This document shows, piece after piece, positions 31,823 to 44,159 of a DNA stretch of 64,000 nucleotides. A program made the translations under genes and the position numbers. Source of the DNA: Thereva unica (taxonomy: Eukaryota > Arthropoda > Insecta > Diptera > Therevidae); contig OX465285.1 in NCBI GenBank assembly GCA_949987705.1, positions 92,575,975 through 92,639,974 of the forward strand, in the 5' to 3' direction. The notes beneath the pieces are model-generated. The model ran no database searches. It was not told the origin of the DNA and worked only from the letters and a program-made list of their open reading frames with translations. Positions within the stretch are counted from its first letter, which is position 1. Every line of letters starts with the position of its first letter.

Positions 31823-33524
31823 TGGGCAAATCCACCAAACTGTTGATTTCGAGATTTTTTTTTTTCTTAATTTTTTTTTCAAGACACACTATTGGGACTT
31901 TGTATACGTATTTGTATACCTATTATTAGTGAAAAATTGTTGGCGTTCTTAGTTTTACCTCCAGGCCATTCAAATTAAAGACGTAATAATACATAGCTTT
32001 CATACGCTTAGAATGGAAAAATTTTCTCGTCGTTTTGGCATTATTGTTTTTTGCTGATATTTAATAATATTTATTTGAGTTTTAAATAAGTTAGAAGTTA
32101 TATCCCAGAACTAAAAAAAATTTGTAAATTCAAAAAAATAAGAGTTTGGTCTTCTACGTTTCAAAGGAATATTATGGTCGTCGATTGGTTTCTCACGGGC
32201 TTTACGTTTTTGTAAGATTTTTTGCTCACGTTTTTCGGCAGCAATTTTCCTCTTCTCTCTGACTTTTTGCGCCTTATTCGTTGTTAGCTGAGTTTCAGGT
32301 TATATTCTACTTCGTTTATAAGATAAATATAGAATCGTTAACTACCCATTTTGTTTTAAATAAGTGTTCATAAATACTTACCTTTTTTAAGTTCGCAAAA
32401 ATAGTCTAAATAGTTTCAACATAGAACGTAACAGAAGCACCTGATTGTCTGACTGAATGTTTACAAAAATCAACAGCCTGATGTCTATAAATACCATGTC
32501 GATAAAGTAGAATTCTATTTTGACTGTGGTTGATCGAAAGATATGTACATTATTTTTTTTAAAAAAACTAAGGAAATTTGTTTTTTTTAACTACTAAAAT
32601 TTTTTTCCTACTTTTGATCATTTTTATAATCTTCACTACTTTCTACTTTATAATCTACATCTACATTATACTTCAGCAGCAAGTAGAATCTTTAACAATT
32701 ACAATTGGCTATTTTTTTTCTAGAATTATATTATTTAAAACAAAAAAATTAGCTGGGTCACACAGTGCGCCGGGACTATAAAGTAAAGAGGAGTAAATAT
32801 GAGTTTCCTTAACAACTTAGAATTTTTTTTAACAAAAATATAATGATGGCCCATTTACAATCCAATCAAACATGATAAAATACAGTGGTAACAACTCATA
32901 TAGACCTTCCTCACGTGAAATCTTTGATGTGCCATCAAAAAATGTGTTATTTTAAAACTAGTTTCGTTTTTTCATTACAACGTCTAAGTGCTCGTATTCT
33001 TTATTAATGTAGGGCACATCATCGAGACGTGGCTTAAAATTTTTGTTTTTTCGAGTATTTGAAGATAGTATAAAAAATTTTCCCGTAATTGAAGGGCCGC
33101 GTCTGAAAAGTCCATAAGAAGAGACTGAAATTATTTTTTTAAAAAGTTGACTTCACTCACTAAAATACGTATAATTTTTTTCTCATTGAGGGCACACTAT
33201 TCAGCCTTTGATATGTTTTGTAGAAAGGTTTAAACGAGTAAAAGTTGGTATTTTTATGCCAATATATTTTGGGCCGCACAAATAAAGTTGTGAAGAATAC
33301 GAAATTTTTCTTGAGCTTCAATCGCTTATTTCGTGTTTTTTCATCTTAAATCGCTTGTAGACAAAGAAAAAAGGAATTCATGGCCTTGAATCTGTGTACA
33401 CTTATTGTTCTTTAGGTGAATAATAGTGAATGAAAATTTATTTGACTCATTAATGAAGTTAAATACGAAATTTTCAAGCTCAATCTCTGGATCACGAAGG
33501 TTAAAAGTTTGGTGGATTTGCCCA
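31823..33524. mobile_element. 1.7-kb TA-flanked inverted-repeat element inside the LINE endonuclease
   Basis: The ends are TGGGCAAATCCACCAAACT (31823-31841) and its exact reverse complement (33506-33524), flanked by TA on each side (31821-31822 and 33525-33526). Taking out the element plus one TA brings the two endonuclease halves into one reading frame, which confirms the boundaries. TA duplication and short inverted ends fit the Tc1/mariner/pogo superfamily. The inside is AT-rich. Two blocks (about 33010-33142 and 33196-33318) share GGGCAC...GGGCCGC words, suggesting an old tandem duplication. No intact transposase. Confidence 0.85.
32108..32299 (-). pseudogene. Lys/Arg-rich frame inside the TA-flanked element
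   Basis: A minus-strand open stretch of about 60 codons without an ATG: TTNKAQKVREKRKIAAEKRE, then QKILQKRKAREKPIDDH and LKRRRP. The very basic, helical-looking sequence resembles the C-terminal tail of a DNA-binding or transposase protein; it could be a leftover exon of the element's transposase. No family assignment is possible. Confidence 0.35.
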
Positions 33525-36500
33525 TATACGTCGAGCATGACTTGAACAACATAACAGACGAACTTGACAAACTAGCATTACCATTAAGAAGACCAGCAGT
33601 AATTCTCGGGGACTTTAATGCGCATCACCAGCTATGGGGATCGCAGTACAATACCCAGAGAGGCAATCACATATGCACATGGCTAGATAACACAGTATAC
33701 GTACTCCTGAACGACGGATCACCGACATTGTTTACAACACGAAACACACTAACGAATATAGACCTCTCATTAGCAACGCCAGACATTGCTCCAAGACTAA
33801 ACTGGACTACAACCGAGCACCCTAAACAGACGGACCAATCATTTCGCACCAATCATTTCGGACTTTCCAATCATTTTGCACATTAACCAAGCCATAGAAC
33901 AATCAAAACATATCCCACAATTTGTTGAACAACACGCCGATTGGAAGAAATTCCAGTTAAAAGTTGAGGAGTATCTCCTACAAAAAGAGCTGAGCCCCAG
34001 CATCAACAGGGAAGTAGCGATCTTAACGAGAGCTATTCGCTTTGCCGCTAACTGCAGCATGCCATCAACTCAACGCGCCAATAAAACTACCCCTACTTGG
34101 TTCAACAATGATATTCGCCAGCTGATTCGAAGAAAGAATCAGGCTTGGAAGCGTTTCAAAAGATCTCCTAGTGCAGAAAATGCAATTTCATATCGCTCCA
34201 TTAACGCGCAAATGCGCTGAACGATTAGAGAAGAAAAACGCAAGGCTTGGGAAAACTTTCTTGATGCTATTAACCCCAATAAATCAGTTCAAGAAAAGTG
34301 GCGCAGCATCAGAGCGGTGTTCGGATATAGAAAAAGCACCATGATTTCCGCACTTGAATATGAAAATAGGACAATCACCAATCCCTAAGAAATTGCAAAC
34401 CTAATAGGCAAACAGCTCTCGAGTTATGCAGACATAGATCCAAACCTACACGGTGAAGATGATAGAGCCATAGAGGCAGAGCTGGAAACTCTCCATAATC
34501 TTCCCCCCTCCGTCCTGGACAAACAGATAACCTTAAGAGAAGTCCAAGATGTATTGGACTCTTACAATGGTTCAACACCGGGCCTAGACAAAATAACTTA
34601 TGGAATGATGAGAAACGCCCCATCACTCTATTTGCAGAGACTAACTAGGCTCTATAATAAGGTGCTGAGCTCGGGCATATTTCCACAGGCCTGGAAATTG
34701 GCAGAGATCCGTCCCATCCCTAAAGTACCGAACAAAATTGTCCCCACCACCAAAATCAGACCAATATCCCTACTCCCAACATCTTCCAAAGTCCTTGAAA
34801 AAATCCTCAGCAATAGACTAAGTTGGCTCCTAGAACGAAGGCTCACAGACGGGGTTGTCGGCTACAGACCAGGCAGGGGAACACTGTCACTCTTACAGGA
34901 AACTGAGCACAACCTGGCCTGCGCCATCGGACGGAGAGAACATAGCATATTGCTTTCAGCAGATCTGGAGAAAGCATATGACAGACTTCAAAAGAAAGTC
35001 GTTGTGCACCAGCTCATCGAATGGAATGCAGGTTACAACTTTGTAAAGACAGTCAACTCATTCCTCACAAACCGTAAAATCATGGTTCGCAATAAAGGTT
35101 TTGCTTCCAATGTCCTACACCTAGCAAGTGGAACACCGCAAGGGTCGCCATTATCGGTAACTCTATTCAACACGTATATTCATAAACTCTCTTCAGCACT
35201 AACACAAGTGCGCAATCTCTTTTTTCACTTATACGCAGACAACGTAGTTCTTTACGCTTCCGGCGATACCTACACGGTAGAAAATACACTACAAACAGCA
35301 GTTAACGTCCTGAAAGCATGGTGCCAAACAGCTGGGGCAATTATCTCAGAAGACAAGCTGGAAGCATTACATGTCTGCAGAAGAACAAGTTGTACTGCAA
35401 CCAGGCTTAACTGGGCAAATCAAATAATACCACTAAAAGAGGAACTGAAGATGCTAGGTTTACACCTGAACAAAACACTACGGTGGAATAAGCAGGCAAA
35501 AGTAGTTGCTGAAGACTTGCGGAAACGCAACAACATGCTCAAAGTCATCTGCCAAAAAAAGCATGGACCACCAGTAAACCTAGCCACAAGAATAGCGAAG
35601 CAAATAATAATTGGCAAAGTGGATTACGGACTGACCTTATATGGACATGCAACAAAGACAGCACTCGATACGGTTCAAAAGGCAATTAACAATGCTGCAC
35701 GCATTGCCCTTGGAGCATTACCAACAACACCGATCGAAGCTCTCTTGATCGAAGCCGGTTTCCCAACTATTGAGGAGCGTACAGAAGAACGAACGGCAAA
35801 CGTAATACTTAAAAGCATGCATAATTTCCAAGCTCCACTACACCAAAACATAACGAACATATTACACACTGACATGGAAAAATACAGAAAACCATCGGCC
35901 CTCGTGCTGGGGTTAAGGAAACTCCCAACAGATCTACGTTACATCCCCCACCAACTACAGAATCAGACAAACTTAATACCCCCTTGGTTGTTTAAGCAAT
36001 GTAGAATAAACACAGAAATGACAAAATACAACAATTACACGCACACATGTATAAGACAGAATTTTAACAGACTAATTGAAGAACAAGGAGTACAGCAACA
36101 ATACTACACAGACGCATCTAAAATGACAGATCAAGTCTCCTACGCGGTGGTGAGTAGAGGGGGAGCCGTTATAAGTCTAGAAAGAATGCCAGGTTGGACT
36201 TCAATCTATACTGCGGAAACTACGGCTATATACAAAGCCTGCATACATGCAGAAAGCTCCGAACCAGCTCTGGTTATAACTGACTCACTATCCGCACTCC
36301 ATTCAATCAGGAACAAATACACATCCAACAGTAGAACAAATAAGACAGATAATAAGTAACAAGGATATACGGCTCATTTGGTGCCCCGCGCATGTTGGCA
36401 TAAGCGGAAACGAACACGCAGACAGGGAGGCAAAAGAAGCACATAGACGACCCCTTACAGAAGTACGAACACCTGACTTCACATCGGTTCGGAAGAAAGC

Positions 36501-37042
36501 ACGACAAACGCTGAACGACAAAAAACAACTTAACTGGAACAGAAGCAGCACCTTCCTAGCATCGCACTGGAAACAAATTACAACCCCCCACAAGTATAAT
36601 CTCCCTAGGGCGTTAGGGGTACTGCATACGAGACTAAGACTTGGTCATTTCCTTGCAGTGAAAAGGTACATTTTCGAAAGAGGATCTCCACTTCTTTGCC
36701 CCCATTGCCTCATGCAAACTCTAACGGCACACCACCTCTTCATGGACTGTCCTACAACTGCTTGCATTTTACGACAACATATAGAATACAATAACAATGT
36801 ACCAATGCTGAATACGAACCCAGAACAGACAAAAATACTGATTACATTATTAAACAGACTGATACAGGAACCATCTCCTAAAATTTAAGTACTTAAAATA
36901 AATACATATATGTACGTAGCAATAAATTAAAAACTAAAAACTTTATACAGCCCACTAGGATTAACCTCCATGGGCTTAAACCCACTTTGTTAGAATAAGT
37001 TTTATTATGCTAATAAAGTTTATAAAAAATAAAAAAAAAAAA

Positions 37043-37762
37043 TGTTTCTTCTATATACATAAATGGGCCACGACGTTAATAACCTCGACGTTATTAACCT
37101 CTGGCTAAGTGATTTCTTTATTTCTTAATATATGATAAAAATTAGGGCACTTCCTCATAATTATGTTGCTTCAACATTCTGCGCCCCCTTTAAATCGCCT
37201 AGATTTCAATTGCTGCTTGGTGATCTGAAAGTAAGCATTTATTTTTTCGACTGTAGTAATAGCTAAGGAGGGATAAATAGAGGTTCTTTTCGGTCAGTGT
37301 GGTTAGATGGTGATTTCATTTTCATGCTGTGTTGACTCAGGTGTACGGCTCCATATATCATGTATTAATACGGATGTAAGTTCGGGAATTGTTTTCAGAT
37401 TCATACATTGCTTGCCTTCGTAAATCAGTGAGTGCATCTGGGGAGTATATTCCAGCGTTCATTAAATTTCTAGTTCTTCATACCGCCAGTCTATATTGGG
37501 TTGTAACGTTCCGGTTTGCCTTAATATCTACTTGACTAAAAATTACTGTGTAGAAGAAAATCGAGTAGTTGGTTGGGAACAAAAATGTAGGCGGGGAGAA
37601 AAGGAAAAGAAAATGGAGTTCGAATTTTGAGGGATGTGAAAATTGAATGAAAAAGTTTTTGGTTTGAAAAAATTTAAAATTAAATAAGAAGGAAAACATT
37701 GGATCTGGATTCCATAGCCCCCATTCGATGTCCGATTTAATTTCAAATATTAATTACGAGTT
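37043..37762. other. No gene recognised
   Basis: Immediately after the LINE tail. AT-rich, no sustained credible frame. Confidence 0.4.
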
Positions 37763-37942
37763 TTAATTAAAAAAATACTGGATGTAGACAGCGATGAAGA
37801 CTATTACGAGCAAGAAGAATTCCTCAATTATGCAGATTTCGAATCCAATCTCAGGCCACAAGAACTAGAAGATCCCAACCTGCAGGATCTGTTGACTTCA
37901 GTGTCGGAAGCCCCAGATTCCAACCGGTCGGATTGCGAGTAA
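37763..37942 (+). other. Exon-like acidic coding stretch
   Basis: About 58 codons open after a stop: DVDSDEDYYEQEEFLNYADF, then ESNLRPQELEDPNLQ and LLTSVSEAPDSN, ending at TAA but with GTAAGT (37937-37942), a good splice donor, just before that stop. No ATG starts the frame, so it would be an internal exon or a retro-fragment. The 'EEFLxYADFxSxL' pattern faintly recalls the N-terminal region of TFIIIC 35-kDa-type subunits (GTF3C6), but this is weak. It is clearly different in codon use from the AT-rich flanks. Confidence 0.35.
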
Positions 37943-39159
37943 GTTCTTGGGTATAATTTGTAAGTAGGATTCCCGACGGAAGGCTGCTAGGCAAAACGTG
38001 AGGGCCAGAACCAGGAGGAGTGGTAGCAAGCCTGGATCGTGACGGTCGGCGCCGTATTTAAAAGAGCGCTGCCCGACGCTGCCCACTCGCTTTGTAGAGG
38101 AAGAATTTTGCACACCGCCCGGTCCTCCCAGAAGTTAACCCTCAGTTCGAATTGCGGCTACCAGACCAGGAAGATTAGCGGCTAGGCCTCCTCCAGCTTG
38201 GATGGTATTTGCTTCTGGACACATAACTTTTATAGTTAATTTTTATAGTTCTTCTTGTAATGATTTCATTTACATAGACACATTTTGGTTTGTTTTTTTA
38301 TGTAATAACATACACTTTTCAGGTTAAGTTAGTACATATATTGAGTACATATATTGAGATAATAATCATTTTGATAGCCTTAGGTGACAACTTGTGAATC
38401 AATTTATTAAGTTTTTATGAAGTCGTGTTTTGGGTGACTCCTTGTTAGAATTATTTGCTTTAATCTTGCGTTGCTTACTTCCTTAATTTCTGTGTTGATT
38501 TTTTCGGGAATTTGTTCATCCGTAAATTGACCCAAACGTTTGTGTTAACGAATGTACAAAACGAGGAGTGTTGGTGCCAGTACTGCGCGTTTTTTTTCCT
38601 TCTTGATCCTCGGACTAATGTATATCTAAGAAAATTTCATTGTAAGTTCCTTGAAATTTGTTTGGCATGTTGATTGCGCCTGTAAGATACAAGTTTATTG
38701 CAATGTATTAAAATGATTATAACTATTATGGCCATGTATTAACTTTCTTTGGGTGGAATGGTTGAGGGGGATCACTTCTTTTCAGGGTTTGACGAGGCTC
38801 AGGTGATGTCCGGCGAAGGATGGAGGTGGAATTCAAGATTGCACTGGCACAGGTAAGTGGTGAACCAACCGCGCTAAGCCCCGGCCACACACCCCACGAC
38901 CCCTCCGGCGAGCTAGATAACTCCGTGTGGCCGGCGTAGGAGTTCCGGAAGTTAGTTTCCTTTCTTATGTATGGTGTTGGCTCCTTGGTCATGCTTTTCC
39001 GGGCTTATGGCTAAGGGGGTAATACCTCGCATAAGTGGCGCCCACTATTTTATCGCGCCATTATGCTGTTACAGGGTGATGGATGTAACTTATTTGGAGC
39101 GTTTATTTTGTGGATTAATGGATATAATCCAACCCAGTCGTTTAGAATATTAAAAGCAT
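37943..39159. other. Unassigned; includes a possible 67-bp exon at 38788-38854
   Basis: CTTCTTTTCAG at 38777-38787 and GTAAGTGG from 38855 bracket 67 bases open in one frame (FDEAQVMSGEGWRWNSRL). Joining it directly to the acidic stretch at 37763 would create a stop, so they are not linked. 38040-38120 has TATTTAAA in a GC-rich context. The GC-rich 38860-38960 reads no known protein. Confidence 0.3.
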
Positions 39160-39512
39160 ACATTCTTACTATGTTAGTTCCACCATAAATGTGCATAATC
39201 CTCCCGGCACCACAGAGATGTAGCTAAACATGGCGCATGTGTAAACGGATTGTATGATGTTAACTTTGGATTGATACTTATGCGTGTAGGTCAGTTCGCT
39301 CAACTGTAGTAATTGGATCTCATCTAGGTCAATTTTTGTTTTTGGTTTTTCTATATGACATTCCTCTCTGTCAATGACCTAGCTGACATATTTATGTTAT
39401 TATGTTCGCAATCGTATGCGATGATGGCAAAAACATTAACGAAATGCAATGCTAAGCATATCGGCAAGCACAGGTGATATGATTTCATTACGCTTGAGGG
39501 AAAGGCTGTTAT
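39160..39512 (-). pseudogene. Chuvirus-like glycoprotein fragment of BEL-B1
   Basis: Minus strand, starting with an ATG at about 39512. It matches the first ~110 codons of the glycoprotein gene of BEL-B2 (61129 onward): the same signal-like start, AYDC motif, LLQLSEL and a VYTC cysteine region. There is a 6-base deletion near the ERNVI segment causing a frame change, and the match ends at about 39160. It follows BEL-B1 integrase by about 200 bases, as in BEL-B2. Confidence 0.75.
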
Positions 39513-39693
39513 TATTAAGATGATTAGTTTTGTGTGTCGGGTATTTTTGTAATTAAATTATTTGTTTTCTTATATATTTTTGTTTATTTTAGTTTTGGTT
39601 ATATTGATATTTTAATTACTATTGTTATTTTAATTTTTTAATTTATTTTTTTATTTTTTACTTGCAACTAGAGTTGTTATGTGAGATTTTGTT

Positions 39694-42600
39694 TTATTGA
39701 TTTTCGTCAATCGGCAATAGGCATATTTTGGTTATTGGTCTTTTTAGGGTAGATTCTTTTGATTTTACCGTCACAACTCTTACTAATCCGTCAGGTCCTG
39801 GGTGTACATCTGCTACTCTTCCTAATAACCATCGAGTAGGTGGTAATCTTTCATCTTTTATTAGAACAAGATTTCCGATTTTTATGTTGGGTGATTGTTT
39901 ATTCCACTTTGGTCGTTGCTGCAATCTGTGAAGATATTCTTTCTGCCATTCATTCCAGAAGGTTTGGTGCATTTGCTGCATATATTTCCATCGATTTAAG
40001 TTGCTTATTTTGTTATTTAGTAAATTTTCTTCTGGTGGAGCAATTATTGCATTTCCAATAAGGAAATGCCCTGGGGTCAGAACTGCTGTATCTTCCGGAT
40101 CATTTGTAAGTGGGCATAGAGGTCTTGAGTTTAAGCAGGCCTCAATCTGGGTTATTAAGGTCGTTATTTCTTCAAATGTAAATAACGAGTTTCCAGTTAT
40201 GCGTTTCATATGGTATTTAGTAGATTTTACACCACTCTCCCATAATCCTCCAAAATGCGGAGCAGCTGGTGGGATGAAATGCCACTTTATACCCATTTGT
40301 TCAACAATTCCGTAGACTTCATCGTCTAATCCCCATTCTTGCTGTAATTGGATAGCGGTTAGTTTTCGGTTTGCACCAACAAAGTTGGTACCACAATCAC
40401 TGTATATGTGATTACTTAGCCCACGTCGTGCAACAAATCTCTTAAGGGCTGCTAGGAATGCATCACTAGATAATTCACTTACTGCTTCTAAGTGGATGGC
40501 TTTGGTTGCTAGACATACAAATATACATACATATCCTTTTGAAGTTTTTATTCTCCCTCTACACCGAGATTCTCTGATTGTAATAGGTCCACAGAAATCA
40601 ATGCCGACATGTTGAAAAGGTCTACTTCTAGTAATTCTAGCTTCAGGCAGATCACCCATTAGTTGTTGCTGTGTCGTTGCCTTCTGTTTCCAACATATAA
40701 CGCATTTATGGATTCTTTGTTTTACAGCGGTCCTACCCTTAAGAATCCAAAATTCCCTCCTAATAGTGGTTAGTGTTAATTGCGTTCCTCCGTGTAGTGT
40801 TGTTTTGTGCACTTCATCTATTATTGGATTGTTTGGTTCAAGAATAATGGGGAATTTTTCGTTGTACGGTAATTTTGAATGTTTTAAACGTCCTCCTACT
40901 CTTATGATTTGATCTGTGTCAATAAATGGGTTTAGGTTAAAAATAGGGCTTTTTTGTTTAGGGGAAAATGGTTGCGCAAGGCATGAATCTCTTCCTGGAA
41001 GGAATATAATTGTGCTTTTCTTATTATTGCCTTTTTTGCACGTACTAATTCTTCGCATGTTATGTAACTTGTGTCCTTTTTATTTGGTGACTTGCAATTG
41101 TTAGTGAATCTGAAACAAAGTGCGGTAATGCGTATAAGTTTACTCCATGATGAGAATTTGGTTAAGAAATCCATATCTATGCTGGTGGTTTCTCTTGCTA
41201 TATGCACTGGTACTCGTCGTATTTCTATCTGTGTGGTTGTTACAATATTTTCTGGCCACTGATGTATTTCTTCAGTAAGCCAATGTGGTCCATTCCACCA
41301 AATTTTATGGTTTACTAATTCTTTGGGTGTTAGTCCTCTGCTTGCACAATCAGCAGGATTGTCTTTTGTTGGTACATATCTCCACAGGCATCCATCTGTT
41401 TCTTTATGAATGTCGCTGACACGATTAGCAACGAACGTTTTCCATTTTGATGGATGTCCCTGTAACCATGATAGCACTATAGTAGAGTCACTCCATAAAT
41501 AGGTTTTTGATGCTGTATCTGGTAATGCACTTTTAACTTGTGTAATTAGTTTTGCGACAAGTGATGCAGCACATAATTCTAATCTTGGAAAACTTAATTG
41601 TTTTATGGGAGCACCTCTTGTTTTCGATGCTAGAAGTGTGACAGTGTTCTCACTATTATTCATTACACGAAGGTAAATCACTGCTGCATACGCTTGTATA
41701 GATGCATCGCAAAATCCATGTAGTTCAAATTCAATATTTGATGTTGTTTTTAACCACCTAGGAATGCTAATGGTTTCAATAACATTCAAATCAGAGCGGA
41801 ATGTTTGCCATTTATCAATAATAGGTTTAGGTTATTCATCATCCCAGTTTGATTTTAATAACCATAGTTGTTGCATTAGTATCTTTGTTGTTATGACAAT
41901 AGGTGCCATCCATCCTAAGGGGTCAAATAATTTTGCGATTTCCGACAGTAATTCTCTTTTCGTTTTGGGTGTGGAGGATGATTCCTTTATTTTGAATTTA
42001 AAACTATCTCTAATTGGATTCCAGTGTATCCCTAATGTTTTTATGGTAGTATTGACGTTAATTTCCATAGTAGACTTTAATTCGCGATCTTCGTCCGGAA
42101 CACTTTCTAAGATTTTTAAAGAGTTACTAGTCCATTTTCGAAGGTTAAATCCTCCTTTATTCATTACTTCACGTAAATTATGCAGTAGGCTTTCTGCTTC
42201 TGCCTCGGTATTAGCTCCTGACATAACATCATCTACATAGAAATCTCGAAGAATTGTGTTGCTGGCTAATTCATGTTTATCCCTTTCATCAAGTGCTAAC
42301 TGATGTAGAGTACGAATTGCTAAGAACGGTGCAGATGAAGTTCCGTAAGTGACAGTTAATAGTCGGTATTCTTTAAGTGGATGTGTAGGATCTTCTCTCC
42401 ACAGGATTCTTTGGTGGTCGGAGTCTTCTGAGGCAATTCTAATTTGCCTATACATTTTCTCTACATCTGCTGTAAACGCGAATCTATGTATTCTCCAGCG
42501 TAGTAAAATTAAATGTAAATCTTCTTGAACAGTTGGTCCAGCGATAAGGCTGTCATTTAACGAAGTATGGTTTGAAGTTTTTGCTGAGCATCGAATACTA

Positions 42601-43462
42601 CTCTTACCTTTGTGGTGGTACTATCCTCTTTAATGACGCTATGGTGAGGTATATAGTTTGTTGGCTTATGTAGTTTGGTATAGTCATTTTCAATTACTTC
42701 CATATGTCCTAATGATATGTACTCCCTCATAAATTTAATATATTCGGTTTTAAGGTCGGGATCATTTTGTAATTTCTTTTCCAAGCTAATGAATCGTTTG
42801 TATGCTAGTCCACGGGATTCACCTAAGTTTGGAGTAAGAGGGAATGCTTTGAATGGTAATCTTACTTCATATCTTCCATCAGGTAACCGTTTAAGTGTCT
42901 TTTGGTATATTTCTTCGCACAAGGCTTCTTCTTCGGTGAAATGTTTTTTATTTGCGTGGTCGAAGTTTTCTTCAACTTCCCAAAATTTTTTGATTAATTC
43001 TGCAATTGGTGTAGCTTCACAGACTAAGCTCGTAGTATGAGTTGTAAAAGGTTGGTGCTGGGTTGGTCCACAAATGATCCAGCCTAGAGTTGTGCGCTGA
43101 GCCAAAGGAGGATTAATAGATCCTTTAATTACGCCTTCTTCTATTATTTGTGCATACACATCAACGCCTAAAAGTATATCAATGTCTCCAGCGTTAAAGA
43201 AATGTGGATCGGCTAATTGCAATCTTTTAATATGACTCCAGTTCTGAGGAATGATTGAATTGAATGGAGTTCTCCCTGTTATTTTCTTTATAACATGAGC
43301 TCGCACTCCAATCTCCTCGGTATTTCTGAAATGTGGACCCAGTTTTAAATCAATAACACTTTTGGTAGGACCTGTTACTGTATTTCCGATACCAGTGATT
43401 ACTAAGAACGTTGGTTTTTTGGTAGCTTGAAGTAATAGTCCACGGTTTAGGATACATCGCAT
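39694..43462 (-). pseudogene. BEL/Pao pol, copy BEL-B1
   Basis: Minus strand; protease end, RT, RNase H and integrase, nearly identical to BEL-B2 (56670-60914). Landmarks: LGWIICGPTQHQPF, KVRVVFDAQQ, MYRQIRIASED, DFYVDDVMSGA (YVDD), LHGFCDASIQAYAAV, NPADCASRGL, HVGIDFCGPI, SDCGTNFVGA, HFGGLWESGVKS, LTPGHFLIGNAI, VLIKDERLPP. Lesions visible against the other copy: a one-base deletion near 42592, TTA to TAA near 41832, one A lost from a run near 40950 and a 12-base in-frame deletion near 40818. It begins abruptly at 43462, so gag and both LTRs are missing. Confidence 0.92.
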
Positions 43463-43499
43463 TAGTTGATTAATACATACTTAGAAATTTGTGTATAGC

Positions 43500-43995
43500 T
43501 TCATTTTTAAGAGTCCGACAAACTTTTTATCTATGATTTTTTTCAAAACCGCTGCTTTTTCGAGCTAGACCCTTTCAAACACGCCGAGTATACGGGTAAT
43601 GGTTTTGTAATAAATACATATTTTATATTTAATGGTTTGAAAGCTGTTGTGATGAGAAAACTGAAAATACAAATGTCCGACAAAAATACTACTGCATTGA
43701 GTCAGTCCGACGCCTCGAATATGCCGGTTATATGAGGTTATGTTTATTAATAAATATATACATCATTTTTGTAGAATTAGTTGCCAATTATTAATGTTAT
43801 CAAATGGTCATAATGTCCGACAAATTCGCTGCGGCGTTTTTGAAGTCCGACAACCTAAATATGTCGTTTATACGAGGTTATGTTTTGCGATCAATACATG
43901 TCGGACAGGAAGACTACATGATGAATTATGCTAATAATAACTTGAATTTACATTGTCCGACCAAAATAGTGATTCTTAGAGTCAGTCCGACAAAA
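43500..43995 (+). repeat. Degenerate ~135-140-bp repeat with recurrent GTCCGAC motif
   Basis: GTCCGAC occurs near 43511, 43676, 43707, 43815, 43846, 43956 and 43984, and once in complement (GTCGGAC, 43900). Between them lies a diverged block with (GA)RTATRCGGGTAAT/CGGTTATATGAGGTTATG and AATAAATAYATA at about 43590, 43715 and 43857. No gene. Function unknown; a tandem transposon terminus or protein-binding array is possible. Confidence 0.55.
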
Positions 43996-44159
43996 ATAAT
44001 ACAAAAAAAATTAAATAACCTTGCGCATAATCGAATGATTATTATATGCAAGCTAAAATATTAATTTTGAAAAAAAAAAAAAAAAAAAAACGTAAAATAA
44101 ATGATTATTGTTATTATTGTTCAATATTACTATATAAAATATAATATACAATAAATATT

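Larger units (their letters stand above)
31415..36888 (+). pseudogene. LINE ORF2: endonuclease, reverse transcriptase, RNase H
   Basis: Endonuclease part 1 (31415-31822): TIVQWNISGF, IALQETH, SGAGILVKRG. Part 2 (from 33527, after the inserted element): VILGDFNAHHQLWGS, TNIDLSLATPDI, then a frameshift near 33850. Stops occur at 34218 and 34386. RT (34554-36110): GSTPGLDKITY, KIRPISLLPTSSKVLEKIL, GYRPGRGT, LSADLEKAYDRL, SGTPQGSPLSVTLF and HLYADNVVLYA, where the catalytic YADD is YADN. RNase H: YYTDASK, SIYTAETTAIY, VITDSLSALHSI; a frameshift at about 36350 precedes ISGNEHADREAKEAH. The end finger is CPHCL...H...C at 36700-36750. Non-functional. Confidence 0.9.
30340..37042 (+). mobile_element. 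I-type LINE with RNase H, nearly full length but disrupted
   Basis: Plus-strand two-ORF LINE with leader (from roughly 30340), ORF1 with zinc knuckle, ORF2 with apurinic-type endonuclease, RT, RNase H and a terminal CCHC-like finger, then a 3' tail ending in an A run at 37030-37042. The RNase H and overlapping ORFs fit the I group. It is interrupted by a TA-flanked element at 31823-33524 and carries several stops and frameshifts. The 5' limit is estimated from a loss of other features and is uncertain. Confidence 0.85.

Noticed and set aside
32990..33538. Series of short minus-strand frames as exons of one gene
   Set aside because: Possible introns would be only about 36 bases, and the frames look like decayed tandem copies inside a non-autonomous element.
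37763..38854. Joining the two exon-like islands into one gene
   Set aside because: Direct splicing of the two gives an immediate stop in the needed phase.
38726..38992. 88-codon minus-strand ORF in GC-rich DNA
   Set aside because: Low-complexity Pro/Ser-rich chance frame; no domain recognised.
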